Both the position numbers and the translations under genes were made by a program. From an uncultured Acetatifactor sp. (GTDB taxonomy: Bacteria; Bacillota; Clostridia; Lachnospirales; Lachnospiraceae), in assembly GCA_910577185.1 (NCBI GenBank), contig CAJTLR010000122.1, positions 1 through 5,343 of the forward strand: a DNA stretch of 5,343 nt. Direction: 5' to 3'. Shown here piece after piece: positions 1 through 5,343 of this stretch (its first letter is position 1; the number at the start of each line of letters is the position of its first letter). Below the pieces are notes generated by a model that worked only from the letters and a program-made list of their open reading frames with translations, did no database searches and was not told the DNA's origin.

Positions 1-3000
1 ATAGGTTCTGAAAGCCCCATGAAATAAGGGCTGAAGATTCCGAGAAGTTATGAAGAAGAAAGGGAGGAAGGCAACCCGTTTCCCGCTGGCAGTGTCCCAG
101 ACCTGCAGACCATTGTCCGTTGCCATCATAAATCTCCGGCCGTTTGGAGACATGGCTGCCTCATATATATCATCGTGTATACAGCCTTTTAACAAGGGTA
201 AAAAGTGACACTGCGCCACATTCCATATCCGTACGTGTCCGTTTTTGGATACACAGACAAAATAGTGATTCTCCGCAGCCTGTGTATGGATAATGCATCT
301 GATGTGTTCACGGCCGAATATCGGCGATGTGGACAGCATATTTTTATTTTTCATGCACCATAGACGAACTGTTCCGTCTCTTGAGGCGCTGGCGCAGGTT
401 CGTCCATCTGTACACACTGCCACCGCTTCGACGTAGTCGGTATGCCCTTTTAAAATGCGTATGCATTTTCCGGTATCTGTGTTCCAGATCCGTATTGTGC
501 CATCGTGTGATGCGCTTACACAGAACCGTCCATCTGTGGTCGGCACCATGTCACTGACCGCAGAAGTATGTCCATTCAGTTCCTGCAGCGATTTTCCGGT
601 ATTGATGTCCCGGATTTGAAGCGTACTGTCGTATGAGGCGGTGATAAACCGCCGGTTATCCGGCAGTACGGCTATTTTGGTGATGATATCCCGGTGCCCC
701 TCCGGTTCAAAGGTATCGGGGGACAAAATCAGGCCGCATGTCTTATCGGCATTGCCGGGGAGCTGAAGATGTGTTCCTTCCGGCAAACGATAGTTGTGCA
801 GACGGATTTTTCGCAGATCCATATGGGAAAAATTAAGTTCCGAAAAGTCGCACTGCCGATACCGTTTGTAAAGTTCCAGCAGGTTGATGGTGGCACTTCG
901 CTGTGTAGGCTGGAGCGCCCGGTTTGCATTCCACAGTTTTTCCGGTACTGCAGACTGTGGTTTTAGTAAATGGACGAAAAAGTTCATCACATAATAGTCG
1001 ATAATTTCCCTCCATTCATCAGGGAGGGTATCTCCATCCGAAATGGCCTCTGCCAGATTTAATAAATGAATGGCCGCAAGGCAGTCACGGAAATGCTGGT
1101 GCATGAGGCTGACCATGGGGGCGCTGCCGTTTCCGCGTATACGGAATAAGTTTAATTCATGGGTCAGCAGACGGAAGAATATATTCAGATCAGGTAAGCA
1201 AGTCATGCCGCCGCACTGCCGCAGGACCAGCTGTACATGCTCCGGCCAGTTTTTCCGGGGTGTTGTTTTCAAATGTGCCAGTGCTTCCGTGATCCATAAG
1301 GAAAAATCTCTTTCAGAAACAAGGAACTGCCCGTTTTGTACCATTTTCCATGCAAGATGTGGGGCAATGATTTCCGTTGCCAGGACATAATGTACCGGTG
1401 CTTCCGGGTCAGTTGTCCGGCTTTGGCAGCGCCATAATTCCCCCTGGAGGTAATTCCATATAATAGTGCCCGGATTTTTTTGCTCCAGCCAGTCCAGGGG
1501 GATAAGGCTGTTTTTAGAATGTAATACCTCAGACTGTGAATAAAGTGCCAGCATAAGGGGATAGTGAATGACTGTCCAAAGTGCGCTGTCGGCCGGCAGG
1601 GAGGGCATGCCGGCCTGGCTGAGGTAATCCTGAATCTGCTGCTGGCGCAGGGGCTGCAGATGGAGCGTGGTCAGTTTTCCATGAAGGCTGGAAAAGCTGC
1701 GGTGCATGTCAAAACGCGAGGTGACAATGATCTGAACACCCGGCCTGCCGGACCAGGCCTCAATATTCCTTGTAATGATAAAAAGTGCATTTCTGTGAAT
1801 TTCATTGAATCCGTCAAGCAATAGTATCAGCCGGGGACCGTCTTTCCACTCCAGCCGGGCCATTTGGAGCAGTTTGCTGTACTTCATGTCATCCCCGTCC
1901 AGGGTTTTTTCCAGTAAATAACTGCCGATGCTGTCATCCGTATTTTTTGTCTTTAAGGCGAGAAGCGGGATGTATATTGCAGGCACATGGTGCGGCAGGA
2001 ATCCTTTCCGGGTTGCCAGGGAAAGCAGGGAGACTGTTTTGCCGATGCCGCCTTCTCCGGTCAGCGTCAGGTGGTTTTGCTCCGCCGTGTTCCAGCTTTC
2101 CCGGAAGAAGTCCGATAAGGGGCGTCTTGTTGCCTCGCCTTTTTTTCCGGCCGCTGTGCTGCCGGCATACAGACTCAGATATGCCTTTGGAAATAGTTCT
2201 TCCTCTATTTTCATCAGCTGAAAACTGGGATGGCTGTCGCGCATTTTCAGCAGACGATCCGATAGGAAATAATAAAGCCGGCTGTTCAGATCCATGCGCA
2301 TAGGGAAAGAGCGTCCGGGGATGCCGGTCAGGCCGATGCCGCTGTCCTCCGGATTCCAGCGCAGATACTGTAATGTCACGGTACTGTGTTCATCCCAGCA
2401 ATATAATATAACGCCGAATTCAGAGTAGTCATCATTCACGGCCGCCGCCGCTTTGCCGGCTATGATATTGGGCCAGGCGTTCAGGCCCGTTTTCCGGTCT
2501 ATCAGGTAGTCATCCCCTTTGTAATTTGTCCGGTGTTTATCGCCGGCAAGGTAAGCCCAGACATTGGTCTGGTTGAACAATTGTACCAGCCGCGTTTTTA
2601 TAGTGGGATGCAGATCATGGAAGCTGTGGTGCCCAAGGACAATGGTGGGAAGATTGTTGTGCAGCGCATTACGGATCCGGCCGGAACAAGCCTGGCTGAT
2701 GTCTGCCGCCTCGGCATGGCTGCGAGTCCCATTGGACAGAATCGCCGTGTTAAGGTGTAAGACATTGAGCCTGTTGTTCCAGGTGCGCACATGGACACTG
2801 GCCGGATGCAGGCTGACATGGGCTTTTGGATGATACATTTGAATCAGCGATCCGGCCATGTACCGGTAACTTTCAAAGTCGCCGAGAAATTTTCGGGATA
2901 ATTCAGGGTGTATGCTGAGTATGCGCGCATAATCCAGGTCCTGATCTGCCGGTTTTTTTATATGGATCCGGTTACCGGCATCCCGTTTGGCATAAGAAAG

Positions 3001-3303
3001 AAATGTCTGCACGTTTTTACTGTGCCTTGCTTGCTCACGATCAATATCATGATTTCCCGGAACCAGAAAAAGGTCTCTCTGTATGTCCAGATGCAGCGCA
3101 TTTACAAGCTTATGTAAAAAATTCCATGAGACCGGCCGGGCGTTTCCGGAGCTGAAATTACAGAAATCCCCGGTTGCTACGATAAAGTCGGCCCGGATTT
3201 GCTGCCGGGCACAGCTTTTGAGCAGTGTATGACAGAAGTTTTCCTGATCTGCATCATTTTGATTTATCATGTGCAGATCTGTTATATGCAGCCACTGGAT
3301 CAT
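1..3303 (-). CDS. Metallophosphoesterase-NACHT NTPase-WD40 fusion, NLR-like STAND protein (3' end outside window)
   Basis: Seen: 1101 codons without a stop from ATG at 3303. It is the first in-frame ATG after the stop at 3421-3423 and has a strong ribosome site. Residues 1-325 are a calcineurin-like phosphoesterase: DLH (D9, H11), GDF (D46), GNHD (N84, H85), GHH (225-226) and GDKH (H257), followed by a strand-rich tail. Residues 326-411 are a linker. Residues 412-600 are a NACHT-type NTPase: Walker A GEGGIGKT (416-423), Walker B LILLLDGFNE (492-501), sensor-like VTSR (R530) and a PLMLALY winged-helix-type motif (582-588). Residues 600-815 are helical, with MHQHFRDCLAA at 734-744. Residues 819-840 are pentapeptide-like, and five WD40 repeats occupy about 868-1081. 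Known: STAND NTPases use the sensor end to gate oligomerisation and activate an N-terminal effector. Inferred: a cytoplasmic antiphage or conflict protein cleaving a phosphoester or nucleotide substrate; the target is unknown. No signal peptide or membrane segment is visible. The C-terminus is cut by the window edge. Domain calls are firm; the defence role is inference. Confidence 0.9.
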   Translation of the reverse strand, partial: MIQWLHITDLHMINQNDADQENFCHTLLKSCARQQIRADFIVATGDFCNFSSGNARPVSWNFLHKLVNALHLDIQRDLFLVPGNHDIDREQARHSKNVQTFLSYAKRDAGNRIHIKKPADQDLDYARILSIHPELSRKFLGDFESYRYMAGSLIQMYHPKAHVSLHPASVHVRTWNNRLNVLHLNTAILSNGTRSHAEAADISQACSGRIRNALHNNLPTIVLGHHSFHDLHPTIKTRLVQLFNQTNVWAYLAGDKHRTNYKGDDYLIDRKTGLNAWPNIIAGKAAAAVNDDYSEFGVILYCWDEHSTVTLQYLRWNPEDSGIGLTGIPGRSFPMRMDLNSRLYYFLSDRLLKMRDSHPSFQLMKIEEELFPKAYLSLYAGSTAAGKKGEATRRPLSDFFRESWNTAEQNHLTLTGEGGIGKTVSLLSLATRKGFLPHHVPAIYIPLLALKTKNTDDSIGSYLLEKTLDGDDMKYSKLLQMARLEWKDGPRLILLLDGFNEIHRNALFIITRNIEAWSGRPGVQIIVTSRFDMHRSFSSLHGKLTTLHLQPLRQQQIQDYLSQAGMPSLPADSALWTVIHYPLMLALYSQSEVLHSKNSLIPLDWLEQKNPGTIIWNYLQGELWRCQSRTTDPEAPVHYVLATEIIAPHLAWKMVQNGQFLVSERDFSLWITEALAHLKTTPRKNWPEHVQLVLRQCGGMTCLPDLNIFFRLLTHELNLFRIRGNGSAPMVSLMHQHFRDCLAAIHLLNLAEAISDGDTLPDEWREIIDYYVMNFFVHLLKPQSAVPEKLWNANRALQPTQRSATINLLELYKRYRQCDFSELNFSHMDLRKIRLHNYRLPEGTHLQLPGNADKTCGLILSPDTFEPEGHRDIITKIAVLPDNRRFITASYDSTLQIRDINTGKSLQELNGHTSAVSDMVPTTDGRFCVSASHDGTIRIWNTDTGKCIRILKGHTDYVEAVAVCTDGRTCASASRDGTVRLWCMKNKNMLSTSPIFGREHIRCIIHTQAAENHYFVCVSKNGHVRIWNVAQCHFLPLLKGCIHDDIYEAAMSPNGRRFMMATDNGLQVWDTASGKRVAFLPFFFITSRNLQPLFHGAFRTY
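61..702 (-). repeat. WD40 repeat array (five visible blades) at the C-terminal end of the NACHT protein
   Basis: Five repeats of about 41-44 residues are readable. Approximate spans are 868-909 (EGH...IRDI), 910-951 (NGHTSAV...IRIWN), 952-995 (KGHTDYV...VRLW), 996-1038 (weaker, ...VRIWN) and 1039-1081 (KGC...LQVWD). Repeats 2 and 3 are the best conserved, with GH near the start, SAS.DGT and the closing W. Repeat 1 has R in place of the closing W; repeats 4 and 5 lack a clean GH. WD40 propellers usually have seven blades, so further blades may lie beyond position 1. In STAND proteins this position is normally the ligand-sensing part; that role is inferred here. Confidence 0.88.
784..849 (-). 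other. Short pentapeptide-like strip between the NACHT helical region and the WD40 propeller
   Basis: Residues 819-840 contain a five-residue periodicity, with DFSEL, NFSHM, DLRKI and RLHNY in succession. This matches the A(D/N)LXX style of pentapeptide repeats, with an aromatic or leucine at the central position of each unit. Four to five units are too few for a full solenoid. It is best read as a linker or hinge packed against the first WD40 blade. The periodicity is seen directly; the hinge role is inference. Confidence 0.5.
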
Positions 3304-3308
3304 AAATT

Positions 3309-3315
3309 CCCCTCC
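3309..3315 (-). promoter_or_regulatory. Ribosome binding site of the phosphoesterase-NACHT-WD40 gene
   Basis: On the minus strand GGAGGGG lies five bases before the ATG at 3303-3301. It is a near-perfect Shine-Dalgarno site. No other in-frame ATG exists back to the stop at 3421-3423, so it fixes the start. Confidence 0.85.
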
Positions 3316-3335
3316 GTAAAAAGTAAGACAAGTCC

Positions 3336-3364
3336 ATTTTACTTTTATTCGGCAATATTTACAA
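3336..3364 (-). promoter_or_regulatory. Sigma-A-type promoter for the phosphoesterase-NACHT-WD40 gene
   Basis: Read on the minus strand, the -35 is TTGTAA (3364-3359), the spacer is 17 nt and the -10 is TAAAAT (3341-3336). The predicted start is near 3329, which leaves a leader of about 26 nt before the ATG at 3303. The hexamers are close to consensus and the spacing is ideal. It shares its -35 and start-site block with the promoter on the other strand. Confidence 0.7.
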
Positions 3365-3402
3365 GAAGAAAAAGAACCCCGGGCTGATTTTGCGCTGATT
3401 TG

Positions 3403-3431
3403 TTGTAATTTACCAAAAGATTATGTATAAT
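3403..3431 (+). promoter_or_regulatory. Sigma-A-type promoter for the M28 peptidase gene
   Basis: The -35 is TTGTAA (3403-3408), the spacer is 17 nt and the -10 is a perfect TATAAT (3426-3431), with TG directly before it. The predicted start is near 3438, which gives a leader of about 130 nt before the ATG at 3571. It is back-to-back with the promoter of the large minus-strand gene; the two -35 hexamers are 38 bases apart. Confidence 0.75.
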
Positions 3432-3441
3432 GGACTTATGC

Positions 3442-3470
3442 TGCCAGGGACCGCGGAGCAGTGCCTGGCA
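3442..3470 (+). promoter_or_regulatory. Stem-loop at the start of the M28 peptidase leader
   Basis: TGCCAGG (3442-3448) pairs perfectly with CCTGGCA (3464-3470) around a 15-nt loop that contains the palindrome CCGCGG. It begins about four bases after the predicted transcript start, so it could protect the 5' end of the mRNA. No U-tract follows, so it is not an intrinsic terminator, and I do not recognise a riboswitch class in the leader. Confidence 0.4.
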
Positions 3471-3556
3471 TGGATACATCCCTTGAAATCACAAAATTCC
3501 TGCGCAGTGCGGAGAAAAAGGCATCAGGCCCGGCGGTTTCGTGGGCGATAGGAGAT

Positions 3557-3562
3557 AGGAGG
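3557..3562 (+). promoter_or_regulatory. Ribosome binding site of the M28 peptidase gene
   Basis: A perfect AGGAGG lies eight bases before ATG 3571. An in-frame TAA sits immediately upstream at 3568-3570, so the gene cannot start earlier. The spacing favours M1 over the nearby M4 and M5. Confidence 0.85.
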
Positions 3563-3570
3563 ACAGTTAA

Positions 3571-4833
3571 ATGAGGGAAATGATGGATTTTGTAAAAGAA
3601 TTAAGCTTTGTCCGGGTGGGAGGAAGCGCGGAGGAGAAAAAGGCTGCGGAACTGATTATGGGAGAAATCAGCTCCATTGCGGAGGAGACGGGACGGGAAG
3701 ATATCAGGGGAGAATATATGACTTTCCAGGTTCCCGACGCTAAAGTCGCGAAATGCTCTGTGCGGACGGCAGAACGGGAAATTGTGTGTGTGCCATACCT
3801 GCGCAGCGGCAATATTGACAGAGAGTGTGACCTGGTCTACTTGTATGAGGGTTCCGAGATTGATTTTGCCGTGGCCGGAAACCTGGAAGGCAAGGCGGTG
3901 CTGCTGAACAGGCCTGCCGATGAGGAACTATATAAGCGCCTGCTGGAGCATAAGGTGTCGGCATTCCTGGTCATGCAGGGCAAGTATTATCTGTCAGGGG
4001 AGGAGGCTTCCCTGTATCCCAGAATCCTGAGAGAGCATTTGACCAAGCATGGGCTGGTTCCGGGATTTATGATACCGTCGTCGGAGGCCCTCCGGCTGGT
4101 TCAGGATGAGACGGATAAGGTGTACCTTACGCTGGAGCAGGAAGACACGGAACCGGAGAGCCAGAATATCCTGGCTGTCATCGAGGGAACAGAGTGTAAG
4201 GAAGAGAGCATCGTGCTCACGGCCCACTATGATTCCGTCCCCGTGGGTACGGGCTCCTGGGACAATGCCACCGGTGCGGCGGCGCTCCTTGCAATTTTCA
4301 GACATTTTGCGGCAAACCCGTCCAGAAGGACCATGCGTTTTATATGGTGCGGCAGTGAGGAACTGGGACTTCTGGGTTCAAGGGCGTATGTGGAGCAGAA
4401 AAGCGAACTGCTTGAAAAAACAGTGTTCTGTTTCAACTTTGATATGTGCGGAACGGCGCTGGGGGCAAATAAAATTTGCGTTACGGGAGAGAAGGAGCTG
4501 CAGACATTTGTGGAACAGTACTGTAAAATGATAGGTTATTCCGCCATCATAGGAGTGGGCGTTCACTCCAGTGATTCCGCTCCTTTCTGTGACAAAGATA
4601 TTCCGGCGCTGGGATTAAGCAGGGAAACCAACACCGCAGAATTACATACCATCCATGACCTGATTTCGGCGCTCAGCGAAAAAGCCATGGTCAAAAATGT
4701 GGAGTTTGCAGTCCGGATCATTGGAGATGTGGCAAATGCGGCAGTGATGCCGGTAAAGAAGAGCATGCCGGAAGATACCAGGAAAGAATTGAATAAGTAT
4801 TTCCATCGTGAAGAGGAAAAAGATAAAAAATAA
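3571..4833 (+). CDS. M28-family zinc peptidase (aminopeptidase-like) with PA-like insertion, cytoplasmic
   Basis: Seen: 420 residues, complete. All expected M28 metal and catalytic positions are readable: H219 in AHYDS, D231 in WDNATG (12 residues later, as in Streptomyces aminopeptidase S), the E263-E264 pair in GSEELGLLGS, D291 in NFDMCG, and H359 in an HTxxD motif. Residues 1-70 form the start of the fold. About 75-190 resemble a protease-associated (PA) insertion (DLVYLYEG, GKAVLLNRP, KVSAFLVMQGKYY). Residues 200-395 are the catalytic core, followed by a charged lysine- and glutamate-rich tail. Known: M28 enzymes are co-catalytic di-zinc exopeptidases that remove N-terminal residues or cleave small peptides. 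There is no signal peptide or membrane segment, so it should act in the cytoplasm, unlike many PA-containing M28 enzymes. It is monocistronic: own promoter, about 130-nt leader, strong ribosome site, terminator directly behind. It is divergent from the NACHT gene. Exact substrate is unknown. Confidence 0.92.
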   Translation: MREMMDFVKELSFVRVGGSAEEKKAAELIMGEISSIAEETGREDIRGEYMTFQVPDAKVAKCSVRTAEREIVCVPYLRSGNIDRECDLVYLYEGSEIDFAVAGNLEGKAVLLNRPADEELYKRLLEHKVSAFLVMQGKYYLSGEEASLYPRILREHLTKHGLVPGFMIPSSEALRLVQDETDKVYLTLEQEDTEPESQNILAVIEGTECKEESIVLTAHYDSVPVGTGSWDNATGAAALLAIFRHFAANPSRRTMRFIWCGSEELGLLGSRAYVEQKSELLEKTVFCFNFDMCGTALGANKICVTGEKELQTFVEQYCKMIGYSAIIGVGVHSSDSAPFCDKDIPALGLSRETNTAELHTIHDLISALSEKAMVKNVEFAVRIIGDVANAAVMPVKKSMPEDTRKELNKYFHREEEKDKK

Positions 4834-4856
4834 AAGATAAAAGATAAAAAATAAAA
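4818..4856 (+). repeat. 21-bp-period tandem repeat across the stop codon of the M28 gene
   Basis: AAAAGATAAAAAATAAAA occurs perfectly at 4818-4835 and again at 4839-4856, with a period of 21 bases. The first copy contains the TAA stop (4831-4833) and the second repeats it in frame (4852-4854). This looks like a recent slippage duplication of the gene's end. The second copy runs into the A-rich left arm of the terminator. Confidence 0.75.
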
Positions 4857-4899
4857 CACACTTTATCCGTCATTGAAATGCCGGGCAAAGTGTGTTTTT
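4853..4899. terminator. Rho-independent terminator, probably bidirectional
   Basis: AAAACACACTTT (4853-4864) pairs over 12 bases with AAAGTGTGTTTT (4887-4898) around a 22-nt loop. TTTTTCTT follows on the plus strand, 20 bases beyond the M28 stop. On the minus strand the A-rich DNA at 4839-4856 supplies the U-tract, so the same hairpin can end transcription of the gene that stops at 4929. The loop is larger than usual but holds a small inner CATT/AATG pairing. Confidence 0.8.
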
Positions 4900-4928
4900 C
4901 TTACGGAAGGCAGGGCTTTGGGTTCCGG

Positions 4929-5343
4929 TTAATCGGTCTCCATAAGCCGGACGGCTTCCTGTTCTGCTTTTTCGGCAGACTGCAGGCATTGTGCCAGCTG
5001 TTCCTTTACGGAAGTCACTGTCACATCCTGGGTTTTTGTGATGTCGAAAGCTTCTTTCCAGCTGCGGTATACCTGCTCATAGGACCGGGTCAGATCGTCT
5101 TCCCCAAAAACATGGCCTTGCAGTCGGAAAATCCCAACAGGTAGGCAAGCATCCCAAACCGGGATCAATCGCACAAGTGCTATGCGCGTTCTGCCCGCTG
5201 ACGTATCGGTCAATCAGCAGCCGGATTTCTTTTGATAAATCCATCTTGTCCAGTTCACCGGAGTATATATCCGACTTTCGGAGAATCGCCTGGTATTCCC
5301 CGTCACTGCTCACGATACCGTTCATGACGCTGTGCATGCGGGT
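4929..5343 (-). pseudogene. Unrecognised small protein, 3' part, with two frame breaks
   Basis: Three minus-strand segments in three frames join into one sensible protein. Frame 1 (5343 to about 5161) holds MHSVMNGIVSSDGEYQ and later IRLLIDRYVSGQNA. Frame 2 (about 5158 to 5103) holds FGMLAYLLGFSDCKAM. Frame 3 (5102 to the stop at 4931-4929) holds EDDLTRSYEQVYRSWKEAF and ends METD, with a charged, probably helical or coiled-coil tail. Each join needs one missing base, at CCCGGTTTGGG (5163-5152) and TTTTTGGGG (5110-5102). About 137 residues are in the window; the start lies beyond 5343. Without repair, frame 1 would end as an 86-residue product with an atypical Cys/Trp/Pro-rich tail. I do not recognise the family. 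The composition suggests a small helical cytoplasmic protein of Clostridia. It converges on the M28 gene and shares its terminator. Either a decayed gene or homopolymer sequencing errors would explain it. Confidence 0.6.

Larger units (their letters stand above)
3330..3437. repeat. Inverted repeat AAGTCCATT / AATGGACTT over both divergent start sites
   Basis: AAGTCCATT at 3330-3338 is the exact reverse complement of AATGGACTT at 3429-3437. Each copy overlaps the last bases of its own -10 element and runs to about -1. With flanks, the two promoters read GTATAATGGACTTAT and GTAAAATGGACTTGT, 13 of 15 identical in the same register. Part of the match (TA.AAT) is expected from -10 consensus alone; GGACTT and the leading G are not. 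A shared operator or shared initiation control is possible; no regulator is encoded in the window. Confidence 0.5.

Noticed and set aside
327..2833. Many plus-strand open frames of 70-118 codons (for example 1070-1390, 1947-2303, 2564-2833)
   Set aside because: All lie antisense to the 1101-codon frame whose domains and motifs are clear. They are mostly Arg/Cys/Ser-rich, overlap one another and show no family motifs; they are shadows.
2908..3387. Plus-strand open frames at 2908-3117 and 3199-3387
   Set aside because: They are antisense to the phosphoesterase domain; the second also runs into the promoter region. No ribosome site or recognisable motif supports them.
3203..3465. Similarity between TGCTGCCGGGCACAGC... 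near 3200 and TGCTGCCAGGGACCGC... near 3440
   Set aside because: The match is short and needs a gap; one copy is inside coding sequence. It is consistent with chance.
3527..3546. GCCC...GGGC hairpin just before the peptidase ribosome site
   Set aside because: A four-base stem with a large loop is too weak, and it does not cover the AGGAGG.
3567..4859. Minus-strand frames and a 141-codon plus-frame inside the M28 gene
   Set aside because: The M28 frame has its complete set of active-site motifs and a strong ribosome site. The others are out-of-frame shadows.
4878..5144. Plus-strand 88-codon frame over the terminator and the broken gene
   Set aside because: It starts inside the terminator loop, has no ribosome site and is antisense to the better-supported minus-strand gene.
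5077..5337. Intact 86-residue gene on the minus strand
   Set aside because: Its last 30 or so residues are Cys/Trp/Pro-rich and out of character, while the other two frames continue the protein sensibly. It is better read as the first part of a broken gene.
1..5343. CRISPR arrays, tRNA or rRNA genes, insertion sequences, attachment sites
   Set aside because: No regularly spaced repeats, no cloverleaf-like segment and no transposase motif or terminal inverted repeats were seen on either strand.

Overview
The window looks like a piece of a Firmicutes (Clostridia, probably Lachnospiraceae-like) chromosome. This is inferred from strong AGGAGG-type Shine-Dalgarno sites, sigma-A-like promoters, moderate GC content and protein character; no marker gene is present to fix the taxon.

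Layout. Positions 1-3303 on the minus strand are one uninterrupted reading frame of 1101 codons that starts at 3303 and leaves the window at position 1 without a stop. I translated it codon by codon. It encodes an N-terminal calcineurin-like metallophosphoesterase, a central NACHT/STAND NTPase (Walker A GEGGIGKT, Walker B LILLLDGFNE), a helical region, a short pentapeptide-like strip and at least five WD40 repeats. This is the architecture of a bacterial NLR-like conflict or defence protein: effector, switch and sensor in one chain. Positions 3304-3570 are a divergent intergenic region with a well-formed promoter on each strand. The two promoters share the same -35 hexamer, the same 17-nt spacer and an almost identical 15-nt block over the -10 and start-site region. 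Positions 3571-4833 on the plus strand encode a complete 420-residue M28-family zinc peptidase with a PA-like insertion and no signal peptide. A 12-bp stem-loop with a U-tract (4853-4899) closes that gene and can also serve the convergent neighbour. Positions 4929-5343 on the minus strand hold the 3' part of an unrecognised small protein whose frame is broken twice within about 60 bases, each time at a homopolymer.

How the parts may work together. The large protein can be read as self-contained: the WD40 end senses, the NACHT module switches, and the phosphoesterase acts on a nucleotide or phosphoester substrate. The M28 peptidase is divergently transcribed from matched promoters, so joint regulation is possible, but nothing in the sequence proves a functional link. 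The most interesting object is the phosphoesterase-NACHT-WD40 fusion; the second is the matched promoter pair beside it.
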